A stretch of DNA of 64,000 nucleotides from Winogradskyella sp. PG-2. GTDB lineage: Bacteria; Bacteroidota; Bacteroidia; Flavobacteriales; Flavobacteriaceae. Where the stretch lies: assembly GCF_000828715.1 (NCBI RefSeq), contig NZ_AP014583.1:480501-544500 (forward strand). Direction: 5' to 3'. Positions 29,829 to 39,204 of this stretch are shown piece by piece. The stretch's first letter is position 1. The number at the start of each line of letters is the position of its first letter. Below the pieces are notes generated by a model that was not told where the DNA came from, did not search any database, and worked only from the letters and a program-made list of their open reading frames with translations. A program made the translations under genes and the position numbers.

Positions 29829-30473
29829 TTATATTGAGAATATAAACTCTTTATGGGCTTTTGCCCAATTAGAAAGGGCGTCCATATCTGGTGATAAACC
29901 AAGTTTGTTAATAATGTTAGAACGGTGTTTTTCTATAGTTCTGCTTGATACACTGAGTTGTTCGCCAACTTCTTTTGAGGATAAACCTTGGGCTACCAAG
30001 CGTACAATAGTACGCTCTGAAGGTGATAAAAACTTAATCTTTTGAAGTTCTGGTACTACCTCTGTCTTAAGTACATTATTAAAAATGGCACTAAAATAAG
30101 ACTCACCATTACTTATACTTTGTATGCACTTATGGAGTTCTAAAAAAGGTTCATCTTTAATAATATAACCAGAGATATTTAATTTCTTAGCTTTGTAAAC
30201 AAAGGCCTTCTCCTTGTGTGAGGTTAAAATTATAAACTTAGTTTTTACATCTTTTTCTTTACACTTTTTAATAACCTCAAACCCTGTTAACAATGGCATT
30301 TCTTCATCTAAAATCGCTATAGTTGGTTGTAATTGTACAATCTTATTGAGGGCCACAGCACCATTCTCCGCAGAAGCAATTAGATTATAATTATAGGCCT
30401 TTAACTGATCTACTAAACCTTTTAATAATAAAGGATGATCGTCTGCAACCACGAGTGTAAGTTTGTTGGTCAT
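29829..30473 (-). CDS. NarL/LuxR-type response regulator
   Basis: 214 residues. The receiver domain has the acidic pair ADD at 10-12, phospho-acceptor Asp56 (TIAILDEEMP), Thr/Ser switch ILTS and Lys. The C-terminal LuxR-type helix-turn-helix is at about 150-205 (LSPSERTIVRLVAQGLSSKE, SSRTIEKHRSNIINKLGL). It overlaps the histidine-kinase gene by 4 nt (ATGA), so the two are translationally coupled and form a cognate pair. Its stop codon lies 208 bp before the collar operon, making that operon the obvious target, with TACGTAG as candidate site; this regulation is inferred. Confidence 0.92.
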   Translation of the reverse strand: MTNKLTLVVADDHPLLLKGLVDQLKAYNYNLIASAENGAVALNKIVQLQPTIAILDEEMPLLTGFEVIKKCKEKDVKTKFIILTSHKEKAFVYKAKKLNISGYIIKDEPFLELHKCIQSISNGESYFSAIFNNVLKTEVVPELQKIKFLSPSERTIVRLVAQGLSSKEVGEQLSVSSRTIEKHRSNIINKLGLSPDMDALSNWAKAHKEFIFSI

Positions 30474-32503
30474 TTATAAACTGGTATATGAACTAATAAA
30501 GATGTACCCTTGCCTGGTTTACTTTTTATAGATAGGTTTCCTTTTAACATACTTATGCGTTCTGCCATGGTTTTTAAGCCTAAGCTATTTTGTTTAATCA
30601 TTTCTTTGACTTCAAAGCCTTGTCCATTATCTTTAATTAAGACTTTAATACCGTCTTTTTGCTTATTTATACTTACGATTAAAGTTTTGGCTTTGGCATG
30701 TTTTAATACATTATTTACAGATTCTTGAATGAACCTATAAAAATTAAGGGATTCCGTTCTATCAAAATTGGTATTAACGTCGTCAATTTCTACCGATACG
30801 AATAGATCTGATTCTTCATCTAAATCTAACAACAATTGCTCGATACTATCCGTTAGACCTAGTTTTGTTAATGTAATGGGATACAAATTCCTAGAAATAC
30901 TCCGTACTTCTTCTAAAGCATTGTGTGCTAATTCAGATAGTACAACTTGGTCCGTATTCTGAGCTTTCATTTTTAGTAAAGTGATTTGTTGGCCAACACT
31001 ATCATGAAGTTCTTTTGCAATACGTATTCGATCTTTCTCTTGGGTTTTAATAAGTTCTTGAGAAAATTCTTGATGTGTCTGTTCTCTTTTCTTTGCACTC
31101 AGAAAAGAGCGGTATACCATAATGCTACCAAATAAGACTAACAACCCTAAAGAACTAAAAATTAATAGTTGAGTTTTAGTTTTATTCTCAAAATCTAATT
31201 GACTAATACTAGCTTTTTGCCTTTCTATCTCCAAATCCCGTTTTTCAGTTTCGTATAGAGTTTGGTAATATGCCAACGATTTTACATTTTGAATATTTGA
31301 AATAGAATCTTTTAACTGGTAATGTTTTAAAAGATGTTTATTATAATTCTCAGTATCGCCTTTGACCTCATAGACACTTGCCAAAAATTGTTCTGCCAAG
31401 GAAATTTCTTCAATAGAATATACTTTTTTGTTAATTAATATGTTTAGGAACTCATTACCATATTTCACAGCTTCTTCATAATCACCTTTTGTAAAAGACA
31501 ATATACTTTTTGCCTTTAAATATTTTTCTCTTAGCTCAGGAGACTTTTTTTCTAAATATAAAGTATTTAAGTCTTGAAAATATTTTTCTGCAATAACTAA
31601 GCTATCATTTTTGCAATATGCCGCAATTAGTTGCACTAAAAAATATGGCTTTCTTAAAAATGCGTTATTTGTTTTACTATTCGCCAAAAAGGCAGCCTTG
31701 ATATTAACTAATTGTTTTTCGATATCACCCTTTCTATCATAATCTACTGAGGCATTGTAATATAAATTACTCAAGGTTATGTATCTACTCGTGTTTCCTA
31801 TCAGTGAAATAGCCTCATTTCGTACTTTTTCGGCCTCATCATAAAAAGCATTTTTACTGTAGAGTATTGCTAGTGAATTTTTAGCCGCAACGCTATTTGA
31901 GGTATCTTTTAGTCTTGTGAATATTTGTGAAGCCTCTTTTAAACTTTGAGACGCTTCAGCGAACTTGCCCGTTTCAGATTGATTATAACCCGTATACATT
32001 GTCGCCAATCCATATAGTTGTTGGTCTTTTGCTTTTAGAGCGTAGTCTTTGGTGATTGAGTAATAATCATAAGATTTATCGATATTGCCTGTATAGTAAT
32101 AACTGTCTGCTGCATTTAAATAAATTCTGCCAACAGATTTATAGTCCGCACCATCTTTTAATTTGTCTATATAAGTATTGAATAGTTTAAGTCCTTCTTC
32201 TGGTTTACCTAAAAAATTATTATAAAAGTCTATTAAATCCTTTACTTGATTGGCTGCTAAACTCAAAGAATCTAAATCTATTGCCAATTTAATGGTTTGT
32301 CGCACTATGGAATCATATTTGTACTCGGGATTGCGATATGTAAGTCTTGTAAGACTATCCATTAATATGAGACGCTCAGCCTTATCAGTTTGTTTGATTT
32401 TCGAATTAAAAAAATCAATTTTAGATTGTAGCTCATCACCTTGGTCCTGTACGAATAAATACGAGCCAAATAAAAAGATAATAATAGACAGAAAATATCT
32501 CAT
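30470..32503 (-). CDS. TPR-containing HisKA_3 sensor histidine kinase
   Basis: 677 residues: signal peptide, a periplasmic array of TPR-like helices (about 25-430), one TM segment near 445-465 (LLIFSSLGLLVLFGSIMVY), a short coiled segment, and a HisKA_3 dimerisation box with phospho-acceptor His500 (KELHDSVGQQITLLK). An HATPase_c domain follows with N box (FIQESVNNVLKHAKA), DNGQGFEV and GLKTMAERI. It phosphorylates the response regulator whose gene overlaps it by 4 nt. The TPR sensor suggests detection of a protein or peptide signal in the periplasm. The signal is unknown. Confidence 0.92.
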   Translation of the reverse strand: MRYFLSIIIFLFGSYLFVQDQGDELQSKIDFFNSKIKQTDKAERLILMDSLTRLTYRNPEYKYDSIVRQTIKLAIDLDSLSLAANQVKDLIDFYNNFLGKPEEGLKLFNTYIDKLKDGADYKSVGRIYLNAADSYYYTGNIDKSYDYYSITKDYALKAKDQQLYGLATMYTGYNQSETGKFAEASQSLKEASQIFTRLKDTSNSVAAKNSLAILYSKNAFYDEAEKVRNEAISLIGNTSRYITLSNLYYNASVDYDRKGDIEKQLVNIKAAFLANSKTNNAFLRKPYFLVQLIAAYCKNDSLVIAEKYFQDLNTLYLEKKSPELREKYLKAKSILSFTKGDYEEAVKYGNEFLNILINKKVYSIEEISLAEQFLASVYEVKGDTENYNKHLLKHYQLKDSISNIQNVKSLAYYQTLYETEKRDLEIERQKASISQLDFENKTKTQLLIFSSLGLLVLFGSIMVYRSFLSAKKREQTHQEFSQELIKTQEKDRIRIAKELHDSVGQQITLLKMKAQNTDQVVLSELAHNALEEVRSISRNLYPITLTKLGLTDSIEQLLLDLDEESDLFVSVEIDDVNTNFDRTESLNFYRFIQESVNNVLKHAKAKTLIVSINKQKDGIKVLIKDNGQGFEVKEMIKQNSLGLKTMAERISMLKGNLSIKSKPGKGTSLLVHIPVYK

Positions 32504-32597
32504 AAGGATTTTATAAAGATAACCCTTTTAAATAAAACTATAAGTTTGGTTATTCCGACATTAGTACGCAAACTATAAGATATATTCTATAAAATAT

Positions 32598-33230
32598 TTA
32601 CGGTATATTCAAATATTTATGGGTTTGTAAGGACACTTTCCATTTGGGATTCGCCATCACATAATCTACAATTTGCGGCATCATCTTTTCGCGTTTGCTC
32701 CACTCTGGTTGTAAATACAAAATGCAATCTTTATTAACCTTAGCAGCTTGTTCTTCGGCAAACTTAAAGTCATCTTTATTATAGACAATACATTTTAGCT
32801 CATGAGCTTCATTATAAACCTCTTCAGTTGGTAATTTCATTTTCTTTGGTGACAAACAAATCCAATCCCATTGACCTGTAAGTTTGTACGCACCAGAGGT
32901 TTCTATATGCGTTTGTACTCCTTTAGCCTTTAATTGCTCAGTTAAAGGACCCATATCCCAAGTAAGAGGCTCTCCACCAGTTACAACGATGGTATTGCTA
33001 TATTTTACCGCATTCTCGACAATTTTAGAAGTCTCTGTTGGTGGATGTAATTCTGCCAACCAACTTTCTTTAACATCGCACCAATGGCAACCTACATCAC
33101 AACCACCTATTCTTACAAAATATGCTGCAGTTCCTTTATGATATCCTTCACCTTGGATGGTGTAAAATTCTTCCATTAAAGGCAATAAATGACCTTTATC
33201 TATAAGGGCTTGTTTTTCTCGTCTTGTCAT
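32598..33230 (-). CDS. queE: 7-carboxy-7-deazaguanine synthase
   Basis: A radical-SAM enzyme converting 6-carboxytetrahydropterin to 7-carboxy-7-deazaguanine for queuosine. From the ATG at 33230 it has 210 residues with the cluster motif C44-x3-C48-x2-C51 (GGCDVGCHWCDVK), the substrate region EEFYTIQGEGYHKGTAAYF, and VTGGEPL. I chose 33230 because the upstream TTG at 33239 lies inside the -7 box TATCTTTG (33237-33244); transcription should then begin at or next to the ATG. No other queuosine genes are adjacent. Confidence 0.92.
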   Translation of the reverse strand: MTRREKQALIDKGHLLPLMEEFYTIQGEGYHKGTAAYFVRIGGCDVGCHWCDVKESWLAELHPPTETSKIVENAVKYSNTIVVTGGEPLTWDMGPLTEQLKAKGVQTHIETSGAYKLTGQWDWICLSPKKMKLPTEEVYNEAHELKCIVYNKDDFKFAEEQAAKVNKDCILYLQPEWSKREKMMPQIVDYVMANPKWKVSLQTHKYLNIP

Positions 33231-33236
33231 AGTCTG

Positions 33237-33244
33237 CAAAGATA
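33237..33244 (-). promoter_or_regulatory. queE -7 box immediately before the start codon
   Basis: TATCTTTG on the minus strand is an exact -7 match. Only 6 nt separate it from the ATG at 33230, so the mRNA should be leaderless or nearly so. Confidence 0.6.
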
Positions 33245-33259
33245 GTTTAAAAGTTATTG

Positions 33260-33706
33260 TTATTTCGCAGCAATGACATCGATTTCTATACTTGCTCCAC
33301 CTGCTAAACCTGCTGCTGCAAATGTAGTACGTGCAGGTTTTTTTGTAAAGTATTGTGAGTAAACAGAGTTGAATGCTTTAAAATCGTTGATATCCTTCAG
33401 AATCACAGTGCATTTCACAACCTGATCTAAAGACAAATTATGATATTTTAATACGTCTATAATATTTTCAATGACTTGTTTGGTTTCTGCTTCAATACCT
33501 CCAGGAACTAAAGTCCCTTTTTTATGATCCTTACCAATCTGCCCAGTCAGAAACAATTGATTATCAGTTTCTACGGCATCACTAAATAGAACATTTGCTC
33601 TACTTGGTTCATGAGATTGATGAAATATAATTTCTGAATCAGAACCTTCACAAGAATGAAAACCAATAAAAAGTAGGCTCATAAATATTAAAAGTTTTGT
33701 CTTCAT
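33260..33706 (-). CDS. RidA-family protein with a lipoprotein signal
   Basis: 148 residues. A signal sequence with Cys19 in a relaxed lipobox (GFHSCEG) precedes a complete YjgF/RidA domain (about 30-148) with LFLTGQIG, CTVILKDINDF and the active-site Arg in KKPARTTFAAAGL. RidA proteins deaminate reactive enamines/imines in the cytoplasm, so an exported copy is unusual. It is leftward and upstream of queE, 20 nt apart, but queE has its own promoter. The domain is certain; the periplasmic or outer-membrane location and the substrate are inferred. Confidence 0.85.
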   Translation of the reverse strand: MKTKLLIFMSLLFIGFHSCEGSDSEIIFHQSHEPSRANVLFSDAVETDNQLFLTGQIGKDHKKGTLVPGGIEAETKQVIENIIDVLKYHNLSLDQVVKCTVILKDINDFKAFNSVYSQYFTKKPARTTFAAAGLAGGASIEIDVIAAK

Positions 33707-33764
33707 TTTACTAGGTTTTAAACTTGACTAAAATTACGTTATTTTTATGCAAATATTCTGACTA

Positions 33765-35303
33765 ATGAGTAATTCTGACAAATTCAAAAAAGACATAGCT
33801 GACGGTAACACATTTAAAGGTCACTATATCACTTTAGGGGCTGCGATGCTAGATGGTGAAACCATGACTAACTCTTATGTTAATGTACCGCTTAAAACCA
33901 TGAACAGACATGGTTTAATTGCTGGTGCTACTGGTACAGGTAAAACCAAAACATTACAAGTCTTAGCAGAAAACCTTTCAGAAAAAGGTGTACCCGTTTT
34001 ATTAATGGATATAAAAGGGGATTTAAGTGGTTTGGCAAAAGCAAGTCCAGGACATCCAAAAATTGATGAACGTCACGAAAAAATTGGTCTACCATTTGAT
34101 CCAAAATCATTTCCGGTAGAAATTATGACCTTGTCAGAGCAAGATGGTGTTAGATTAAGAGCAACCATTAGTGAATTTGGGCCAGTTTTAATATCTAGAA
34201 TTCTAGGTGTTACAGAAACACAAGCTGGGATTATATCCGTGATTTTTAAGTATTGTGATGATAATCAACTACCACTTTTAGATCTTAAAGATTTTAAGAA
34301 AATCCTTCAATATGCAACTAGTGAAGGAAAAAAAGAATTTGAAGAAGCTTATGGAAGAATCTCTACGGCTTCTACAGGAGCCATATTAAGAAAGCTCGTA
34401 GAAATAGAACAACAAGGAGGAGATATCTTCTTTGGTGAAACCTCTTTTGATACTCAAGATTTATTGCGTGTTGACGAGAATGGACGTGGTTATATTAATA
34501 TCATAAGACTTACGGATATTCAAGATAAACCAAAGCTGTTTTCAACTTTTATGTTGAGTTTATTAGCAGAAATTTATTCTACCTTCCCAGAACAAGGAGA
34601 TAGTGGGCGACCGGAACTTATTATGTTTATTGACGAAGCCCATTTAATATTTAATGAAGCGTCTGATGCCTTATTAAACCAAATTGAAAGTATTGTAAAA
34701 CTAATTCGTAGTAAAGGTGTTGGTTTGTATTTTGTAACTCAAAACCCAACAGATGTGCCAGAGGCTGTTCTTGGTCAGTTAGGTTTAAAAGTACAGCATG
34801 CACTGCGAGCATTCACTGCTAAAGATAGAAAAGCAATTAAGTTAACTGCACAAAACTATCCCGACACTGATTATTATGATACTGCAGAAGTATTAACTTC
34901 TTTAGGAATTGGTGAAGCTTTAGTATCTGCTTTAGATGAAAAAGGAAAACCAACTCCATTAGCAGCAACCATGATGCGTGCTCCTATGAGTCGTATGGAT
35001 ATTTTAACGGAAGCTGAACTAGGTAATTTATTAGCACAATCTAAACTCGCTAGAAAATATAACAAAGAAGTAGATAGAGAAAGTGCTTATGAAATGCTTA
35101 ATGCAAAAATTAAATTGGCAGAAGCAGAAGAAGCAAAACAAAAAGCTAAAGAAGAACAAGACGCTTTAAAACGTACCGAAAGCAAACGAAAATCTAGTTC
35201 TTCTAGAAGACGTAGTTCTAGACAAAACCCTATTGTTAAAGTTTTATCTAGTCCTACGGTAATTCGAAGTGTTTTAGGTATTTTAACTAAAATGCTTAAA
35301 TAA
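33765..35303 (+). CDS. HerA-like (DUF853) ATPase
   Basis: 512 residues, a helicase HerA-like C-terminal-domain protein of the DUF853/YjgR type. Walker A is at about residues 54-62 (GATGTGKTK), Walker B near 289 (MFIDEAHLIF), with a sensor-like YFVTQNPTDVPEAVLGQLG and a basic, Ser-rich tail (KSSSSRRRSSRQ). Relatives form hexameric FtsK/HerA-fold ATPases, possibly DNA-translocating; the cellular role of this subfamily is unsettled. A weak promoter (TTG 33724-33726, TATTTTTA 33740-33747) lies upstream. It starts a rightward run to rluF. Confidence 0.9.
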   Translation: MSNSDKFKKDIADGNTFKGHYITLGAAMLDGETMTNSYVNVPLKTMNRHGLIAGATGTGKTKTLQVLAENLSEKGVPVLLMDIKGDLSGLAKASPGHPKIDERHEKIGLPFDPKSFPVEIMTLSEQDGVRLRATISEFGPVLISRILGVTETQAGIISVIFKYCDDNQLPLLDLKDFKKILQYATSEGKKEFEEAYGRISTASTGAILRKLVEIEQQGGDIFFGETSFDTQDLLRVDENGRGYINIIRLTDIQDKPKLFSTFMLSLLAEIYSTFPEQGDSGRPELIMFIDEAHLIFNEASDALLNQIESIVKLIRSKGVGLYFVTQNPTDVPEAVLGQLGLKVQHALRAFTAKDRKAIKLTAQNYPDTDYYDTAEVLTSLGIGEALVSALDEKGKPTPLAATMMRAPMSRMDILTEAELGNLLAQSKLARKYNKEVDRESAYEMLNAKIKLAEAEEAKQKAKEEQDALKRTESKRKSSSSRRRSSRQNPIVKVLSSPTVIRSVLGILTKMLK

Positions 35304-35323
35304 TATAACCCTAAATCTTAGAT

Positions 35324-35881
35324 ATGAAGAATACATTTTGTGTGATAATAATATGCGCTTTATTATTATCGAGCTGTGCAAAAGACAGCAAACCTAATCC
35401 GTTTTTAATTGAAAAAAATAATATCGGATTACTTACCGATTCTACGCAAGTAAAAGAGTTAGATACTATTTTTAGCAACGACTCTGTAGTAAGATATATT
35501 GCTGGTGATGAATTTGCTGGTTCTATAAATAGTATTGAAGTTTATGAAAAAGGTGGTCTTAAACTATTGGACTTATCACCAAAAGAAGCTTTAGATTCTA
35601 CTTCTGTTATTTCTAGTGTTCGTATTATCGACTCGCGCTATAAAACGGAAAAAAATATTTCTACAATTAGTACGTTTGGAGAATTACAAGCGGCTTATAA
35701 AGTTTCAAAAATTGATAATCTCATTAATTCTATTGTTATATCAGTGAATGAAATTAACGCTTCGTTTACTATTGATAAAAAAGAGCTACCTGCAAGTATG
35801 CGTTTTGATATGGATATGACTATTGATGCAATTCAAATTCCAGAAAAAGCAAAAATTAAATTTTTTATGGTACACTGGTAA
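35324..35881 (+). CDS. Lipoprotein of unknown function
   Basis: 185 residues with a clear lipobox (LLLSSCAKDS, Cys18). The mature domain is unrecognised: a short motif FLIEKNNIGLLTDSTQVKEL near 27-46, then a beta-rich C-terminal half ending KIKFFMVHW. No metal or catalytic motif is visible. It sits 20 nt after the HerA-like gene and 40 nt before the cupin gene on the same strand, so it is probably co-transcribed with them, though the neighbours do not suggest a shared pathway. Confidence 0.7.
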   Translation: MKNTFCVIIICALLLSSCAKDSKPNPFLIEKNNIGLLTDSTQVKELDTIFSNDSVVRYIAGDEFAGSINSIEVYEKGGLKLLDLSPKEALDSTSVISSVRIIDSRYKTEKNISTISTFGELQAAYKVSKIDNLINSIVISVNEINASFTIDKKELPASMRFDMDMTIDAIQIPEKAKIKFFMVHW

Positions 35882-35921
35882 TCATATATTAAAATATTAG
35901 CTTACAAGTAAGTAGCAAAAT

Positions 35922-36290
35922 ATGAAAGAGGGAAAAAAATATACACTACAGACGACTCCATTTGTTGTACCTACAACTGATGGAAAAGTTATTAAAGAGC
36001 ATTTTGGTTTGGCAAGTGATGGTAATTCTAACCTTAGTATTGCGCACATGATAGCGCCTGCTGGCTGGAGTGAACCCTTTCAGACACCAGAATTTGATGA
36101 ATATACCTTTATCATTAAAGGAAAAAAACAATTTATTATTGAAGACGAAACTATAGTTCTAGAAGCTGGACAATCCATAAAAGTAGAAAAACAAACAAGA
36201 TTGCAATACTCTAATCCATTTGCAGAACCTTGTGAATATATTGCTATATGCTTGCCAGCATTTTCAATAGATTCTGTAAATAGAGAGTAA
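35922..36290 (+). CDS. Cupin-domain protein
   Basis: 122 residues, one small cupin barrel without a signal peptide. The two cupin motifs are PEFDEYTFIIKGKKQFIIED and the region EAGQSIKVEKQTRLQYSNP. The first motif lacks the usual GxxxHxH histidines, so metal binding may be weak or absent. It resembles the EutQ-like or general small cupins. It is 5 nt before the alpha/beta hydrolase gene; the pair may act together, but no substrate can be named. Confidence 0.75.
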   Translation: MKEGKKYTLQTTPFVVPTTDGKVIKEHFGLASDGNSNLSIAHMIAPAGWSEPFQTPEFDEYTFIIKGKKQFIIEDETIVLEAGQSIKVEKQTRLQYSNPFAEPCEYIAICLPAFSIDSVNRE

Positions 36291-36295
36291 ATTAT

Positions 36296-37123
36296 ATGAG
36301 TAGTTTCCTTATAAAATCAATAGGCAATGTGTTAAATGCTACAAGTCTAATTTCTTCAAAGTATGCCTCTGAAAAAGCAATAGATTTATTTGCTTCTCCA
36401 CGAAAAGGACGTTATACTGACGATCAGCGTAAGATTATTCATTCTGCATTTTTTCAAGAGTTTCAATATGATAATTTAGATATCGCAACATATCGATGGG
36501 TAGGCAAAGGAAAAAAAATATTACTAGCGCATGGTTGGGAAAGTAATACGTCACGTTGGGAATATATTTTAGAGGATTTAAAAGCTCAAGATTACCACGT
36601 TCTAGCATTAGACGCACCTGCTCATGGTCGTTCTGGAGGCAAACAATTTAATGCGGTTCTTTACTCTGAATTTATAAATGTCGTCGCTCAAAATTTTCAG
36701 CCCGAAATCATAATAGGGCATTCTGTAGGTGGTATGGCAAGTGTTTTTTGTATGCATAATCATCAATTAACTTCCGTAAATAAAATGGTATTACTTGGTG
36801 CACCAGCACATTTTATAGGGGTATTTTCTAGATATAAAACAATGATGGGTTTCAATAATAGGATTTCTAATGGCTTAGATCATATTGTTTTAGAACGCTT
36901 TGGTAAACCTGTAGACTATTTTTCTGCAGCTACTTTTACCGAATCTATTGAAGCCAAAGGTTTGATTATTCACGATAAAAAAGACATAATCATCCCTTAT
37001 GAAGATGCACAATTATTTGCAAGTCATTATAAAAACTCTGAATTGATAACTACTAAAGGTTTTGGACACGGGTTAAAACATACTTCGCTGACTCCACGAA
37101 TAGTTGAGTTTATAAATAGTTAA
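36296..37123 (+). CDS. Alpha/beta hydrolase
   Basis: 275 residues, cytoplasmic. The nucleophile elbow is GHSVGG with Ser143, and the likely triad partners are Asp230 (HDKKD) and His258 (GFGHGL). The oxyanion-region motif is AHGWESNTSRW, and LDAPAHGRSGG is typical of the lipase/esterase-like group. Substrate is unknown. It is tightly packed between the cupin (5 nt) and rluF genes on the same strand. Confidence 0.88.
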   Translation: MSSFLIKSIGNVLNATSLISSKYASEKAIDLFASPRKGRYTDDQRKIIHSAFFQEFQYDNLDIATYRWVGKGKKILLAHGWESNTSRWEYILEDLKAQDYHVLALDAPAHGRSGGKQFNAVLYSEFINVVAQNFQPEIIIGHSVGGMASVFCMHNHQLTSVNKMVLLGAPAHFIGVFSRYKTMMGFNNRISNGLDHIVLERFGKPVDYFSAATFTESIEAKGLIIHDKKDIIIPYEDAQLFASHYKNSELITTKGFGHGLKHTSLTPRIVEFINS

Positions 37124-37144
37124 TCTTTATTGTACTTTTACGAC

Positions 37145-37912
37145 ATGTTTGAAGATTTGAAACGCCTTAATAAATACCTCAGTGAAGCAGGTTACTGCTC
37201 ACGTCGCGAAGCAGATCGTTTAATAGATGCTGGTCGAGTAACCATCAACGATTTGGTACCAGAAATGGGAACTAAGGTGTCTCTTGGAGATATCGTCAAA
37301 GTGGATGGAGAAATTATTGGAGGACGTAAAGATGATTTCGTTTATTTAGCCTTTAACAAGCCAATTGGTATTGTTTGTACAACAGATACAAGAGTTGAAA
37401 AAGATAATATCATTGACTATATCAATTATCCTAAACGTATATTCCCAATAGGTAGATTAGATAAGCCAAGTGAAGGGTTAATTCTACTGACTGATGATGG
37501 AGATATCGTTAATAAAATTCTTAGAGCTAGTAACAATCACGAAAAAGAATACGTAGTTACTGTAGACAAACCTATTTCTCAAACATTTATTGAGCGTATG
37601 GCTGGTGGTATTTATATTGAAGACTTAGGCAAACGCACTAAAAAATGCGAGGTTAAAAAAATAGACAAGTTCACCTTTAGTATTATCCTTACCCAAGGTC
37701 TAAATAGACAAATTCGTAGAATGTGTGAATATCTTAATTACGAAGTTCAAACATTAAAACGTATTAGAATTATGAATATTAAACTCGATATGCCTCTTGG
37801 GAAATATCGTGAACTCACAAAAGAAGAGTTCAAAACTCTAAGTGAATTGATAATTGAATCTAAAAAGACATTCGAGGCAAAACAACAGGTTCAAAGAAGA
37901 AACAGACGTTAA
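37145..37912 (+). CDS. rluF: 23S rRNA pseudouridine synthase, RluF-like
   Basis: From the ATG at 37145 the protein has 255 residues: an S4 RNA-binding domain at about 5-60 ([20 protein letters not shown]) and the RsuA/RluB-F catalytic domain. Catalytic Asp106 lies in [12 protein letters not shown], and [14 protein letters not shown] is conserved. The frame can be extended to a TTG at 37130, but that adds only five residues before the normal N-terminus. Members of this group modify U2604 or U2605 of 23S rRNA; RluF is the closer match. It is the last gene of the rightward run from 33765. Confidence 0.88.
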   Translation: MFEDLKRLNKYLSEAGYCSRREADRLIDAGRVTINDLVPEMGTKVSLGDIVKVDGEIIGGRKDDFVYLAFNKPIGIVCTTDTRVEKDNIIDYINYPKRIFPIGRLDKPSEGLILLTDDGDIVNKILRASNNHEKEYVVTVDKPISQTFIERMAGGIYIEDLGKRTKKCEVKKIDKFTFSIILTQGLNRQIRRMCEYLNYEVQTLKRIRIMNIKLDMPLGKYRELTKEEFKTLSELIIESKKTFEAKQQVQRRNRR

Positions 37913-37989
37913 TTAAATCTTAATTAACAATTGATTTAGATCGATGATCTCTAACTTTAGAACTGATTATTTAATCAATCATTATCAAA

Positions 37990-38949
37990 ATGAAGTCAGT
38001 CCTGTCAATAGTGTTTCTAATCACTTTTACGGCTTATTCTCAAAATAATTATTCTGTTTCTGCTACTAACCTTTTTGGATTACCAAATCCTGAAGCCCCA
38101 GAACAAATTAAAGATTACCAATCCTTAATAGGAAAGTGCAATTGTAAATCGGTATCTAGAAATCCAGACCAAACTTGGGCTGATTCTGTTGACATGACCT
38201 GGGAATGGAAATACATAATGAATGGCATGGCTGTGCAAGATGAAACTATAAAAGCAGATGGCAAACATTCTGGGAGCATACATCAGTTTATTACAGATAG
38301 TAGTAAATGGTATGTTCATTATTACGCTTCTGGCTCACCATCAACTAAATTACCGACTTGGGAAGGCAGTAAAACTGAGGATGGTAAAATTGTATTATAT
38401 CGCAATCAAAAAGCACCAAACGGAATGGAAGGCTGGTTTCGCTTAACGTTCTATGATATTAGTGATCTAGGTTACAAATGGATTGGTGAATGGACGGATA
38501 AAACTGAAACTACCACTTTTGCTACATGGAAAATTGATTGCACTAGAGATGCTAAAAACAATTCTGATTTAGATGCCATTAAAAATAATATCAAAGCTTT
38601 TTCAAAAGCTTATATGAATAGTGATGTTGAAGCCTTAGCAAATATGTACACAAATGATGGGAAAATTTTTCCAAACAATAGGCAAATTATGTCTGGTAAA
38701 ACGGATTTAAAAAACTACTGGACTGTTCCTAAGGGTGTGAAAATCCTCCATCACAAAGTAACTCCTTCAGAAATATATATTGAACATAATACAGCCTACG
38801 ATTACGGTTATTACGAAGGCAAAACTTTCACTAAAGAAAAAAAAGAAGTGTCTTGGCAAGGCCAAGACATAATAGTATGAAAAAAAATAGATGGCGACTG
38901 GAAAATATATTTAGACATTTGGAATAACGTTTCAAGTCCGCCAAACTAA
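37990..38949 (+). pseudogene. DUF4440/SnoaL-like secreted protein with a premature TGA
   Basis: The frame starts at 37990 with a signal peptide (TAYSQ). It continues through a DUF1579-like domain (about 35-175) and a SnoaL/DUF4440-like domain (from about 195; FSKAYMNSDVEALANMYTND). At 38878-38880 it hits TGA. The same frame then reads KKIDGDWKIYLDIWNN to a TAA at 38947-38949. Relatives end with VVWKK-type sequence, so the stop most likely replaces a Trp codon (TGG to TGA). The truncated 296-residue product would miss the last strand of the SnoaL fold. Confidence 0.78.
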
Positions 38950-38970
38950 ATTTAGTAACAGATAATAAAA

Positions 38971-39067
38971 ACAAAAAGATTAATTTTATTGTAGTTGATA
39001 ATGGTTAAATCAATTTGTTTATAGCTCACTATAACTTAAAGTTTAGTGAGCTTTTTTTTGTTTTATC
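38971..39067 (+). repeat. Duplicated 3' untranslated element with terminator, copy 1
   Basis: 38971-39007 is identical over 37 nt to 41219-41255, and similarity continues into the following hairpin. Here the hairpin is GCTCACTA / TAGTGAGC with an inner AACTT/AAGTT extension (39024-39051), followed by a run of eight T, a good terminator for the DUF4440-like gene. Confidence 0.8.
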
Positions 39068-39204
39068 TTAAAAAGATTATAATAAATAAGTTGTCTGATA
39101 CGATATTATTAAATGACAAATTGCCAATTAGATCAATCACTTTTTAGTAAATATTTATAATACTAAACCTTAATAACTGGTATTTACTTACTTTAGTTTT
39201 AAGC

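Noticed and set aside
29829..30473. Quorum-sensing LuxR
   Set aside because: It has a receiver domain with Asp56 and a coupled histidine kinase; it is a NarL-type response regulator, not an autoinducer-binding LuxR.
38878..38880. TGA read as Trp (alternative genetic code) to explain broken frames
   Set aside because: TAA interrupts other genes just as TGA does here, and TGG encodes Trp normally elsewhere, so single mutations or errors explain the data better.
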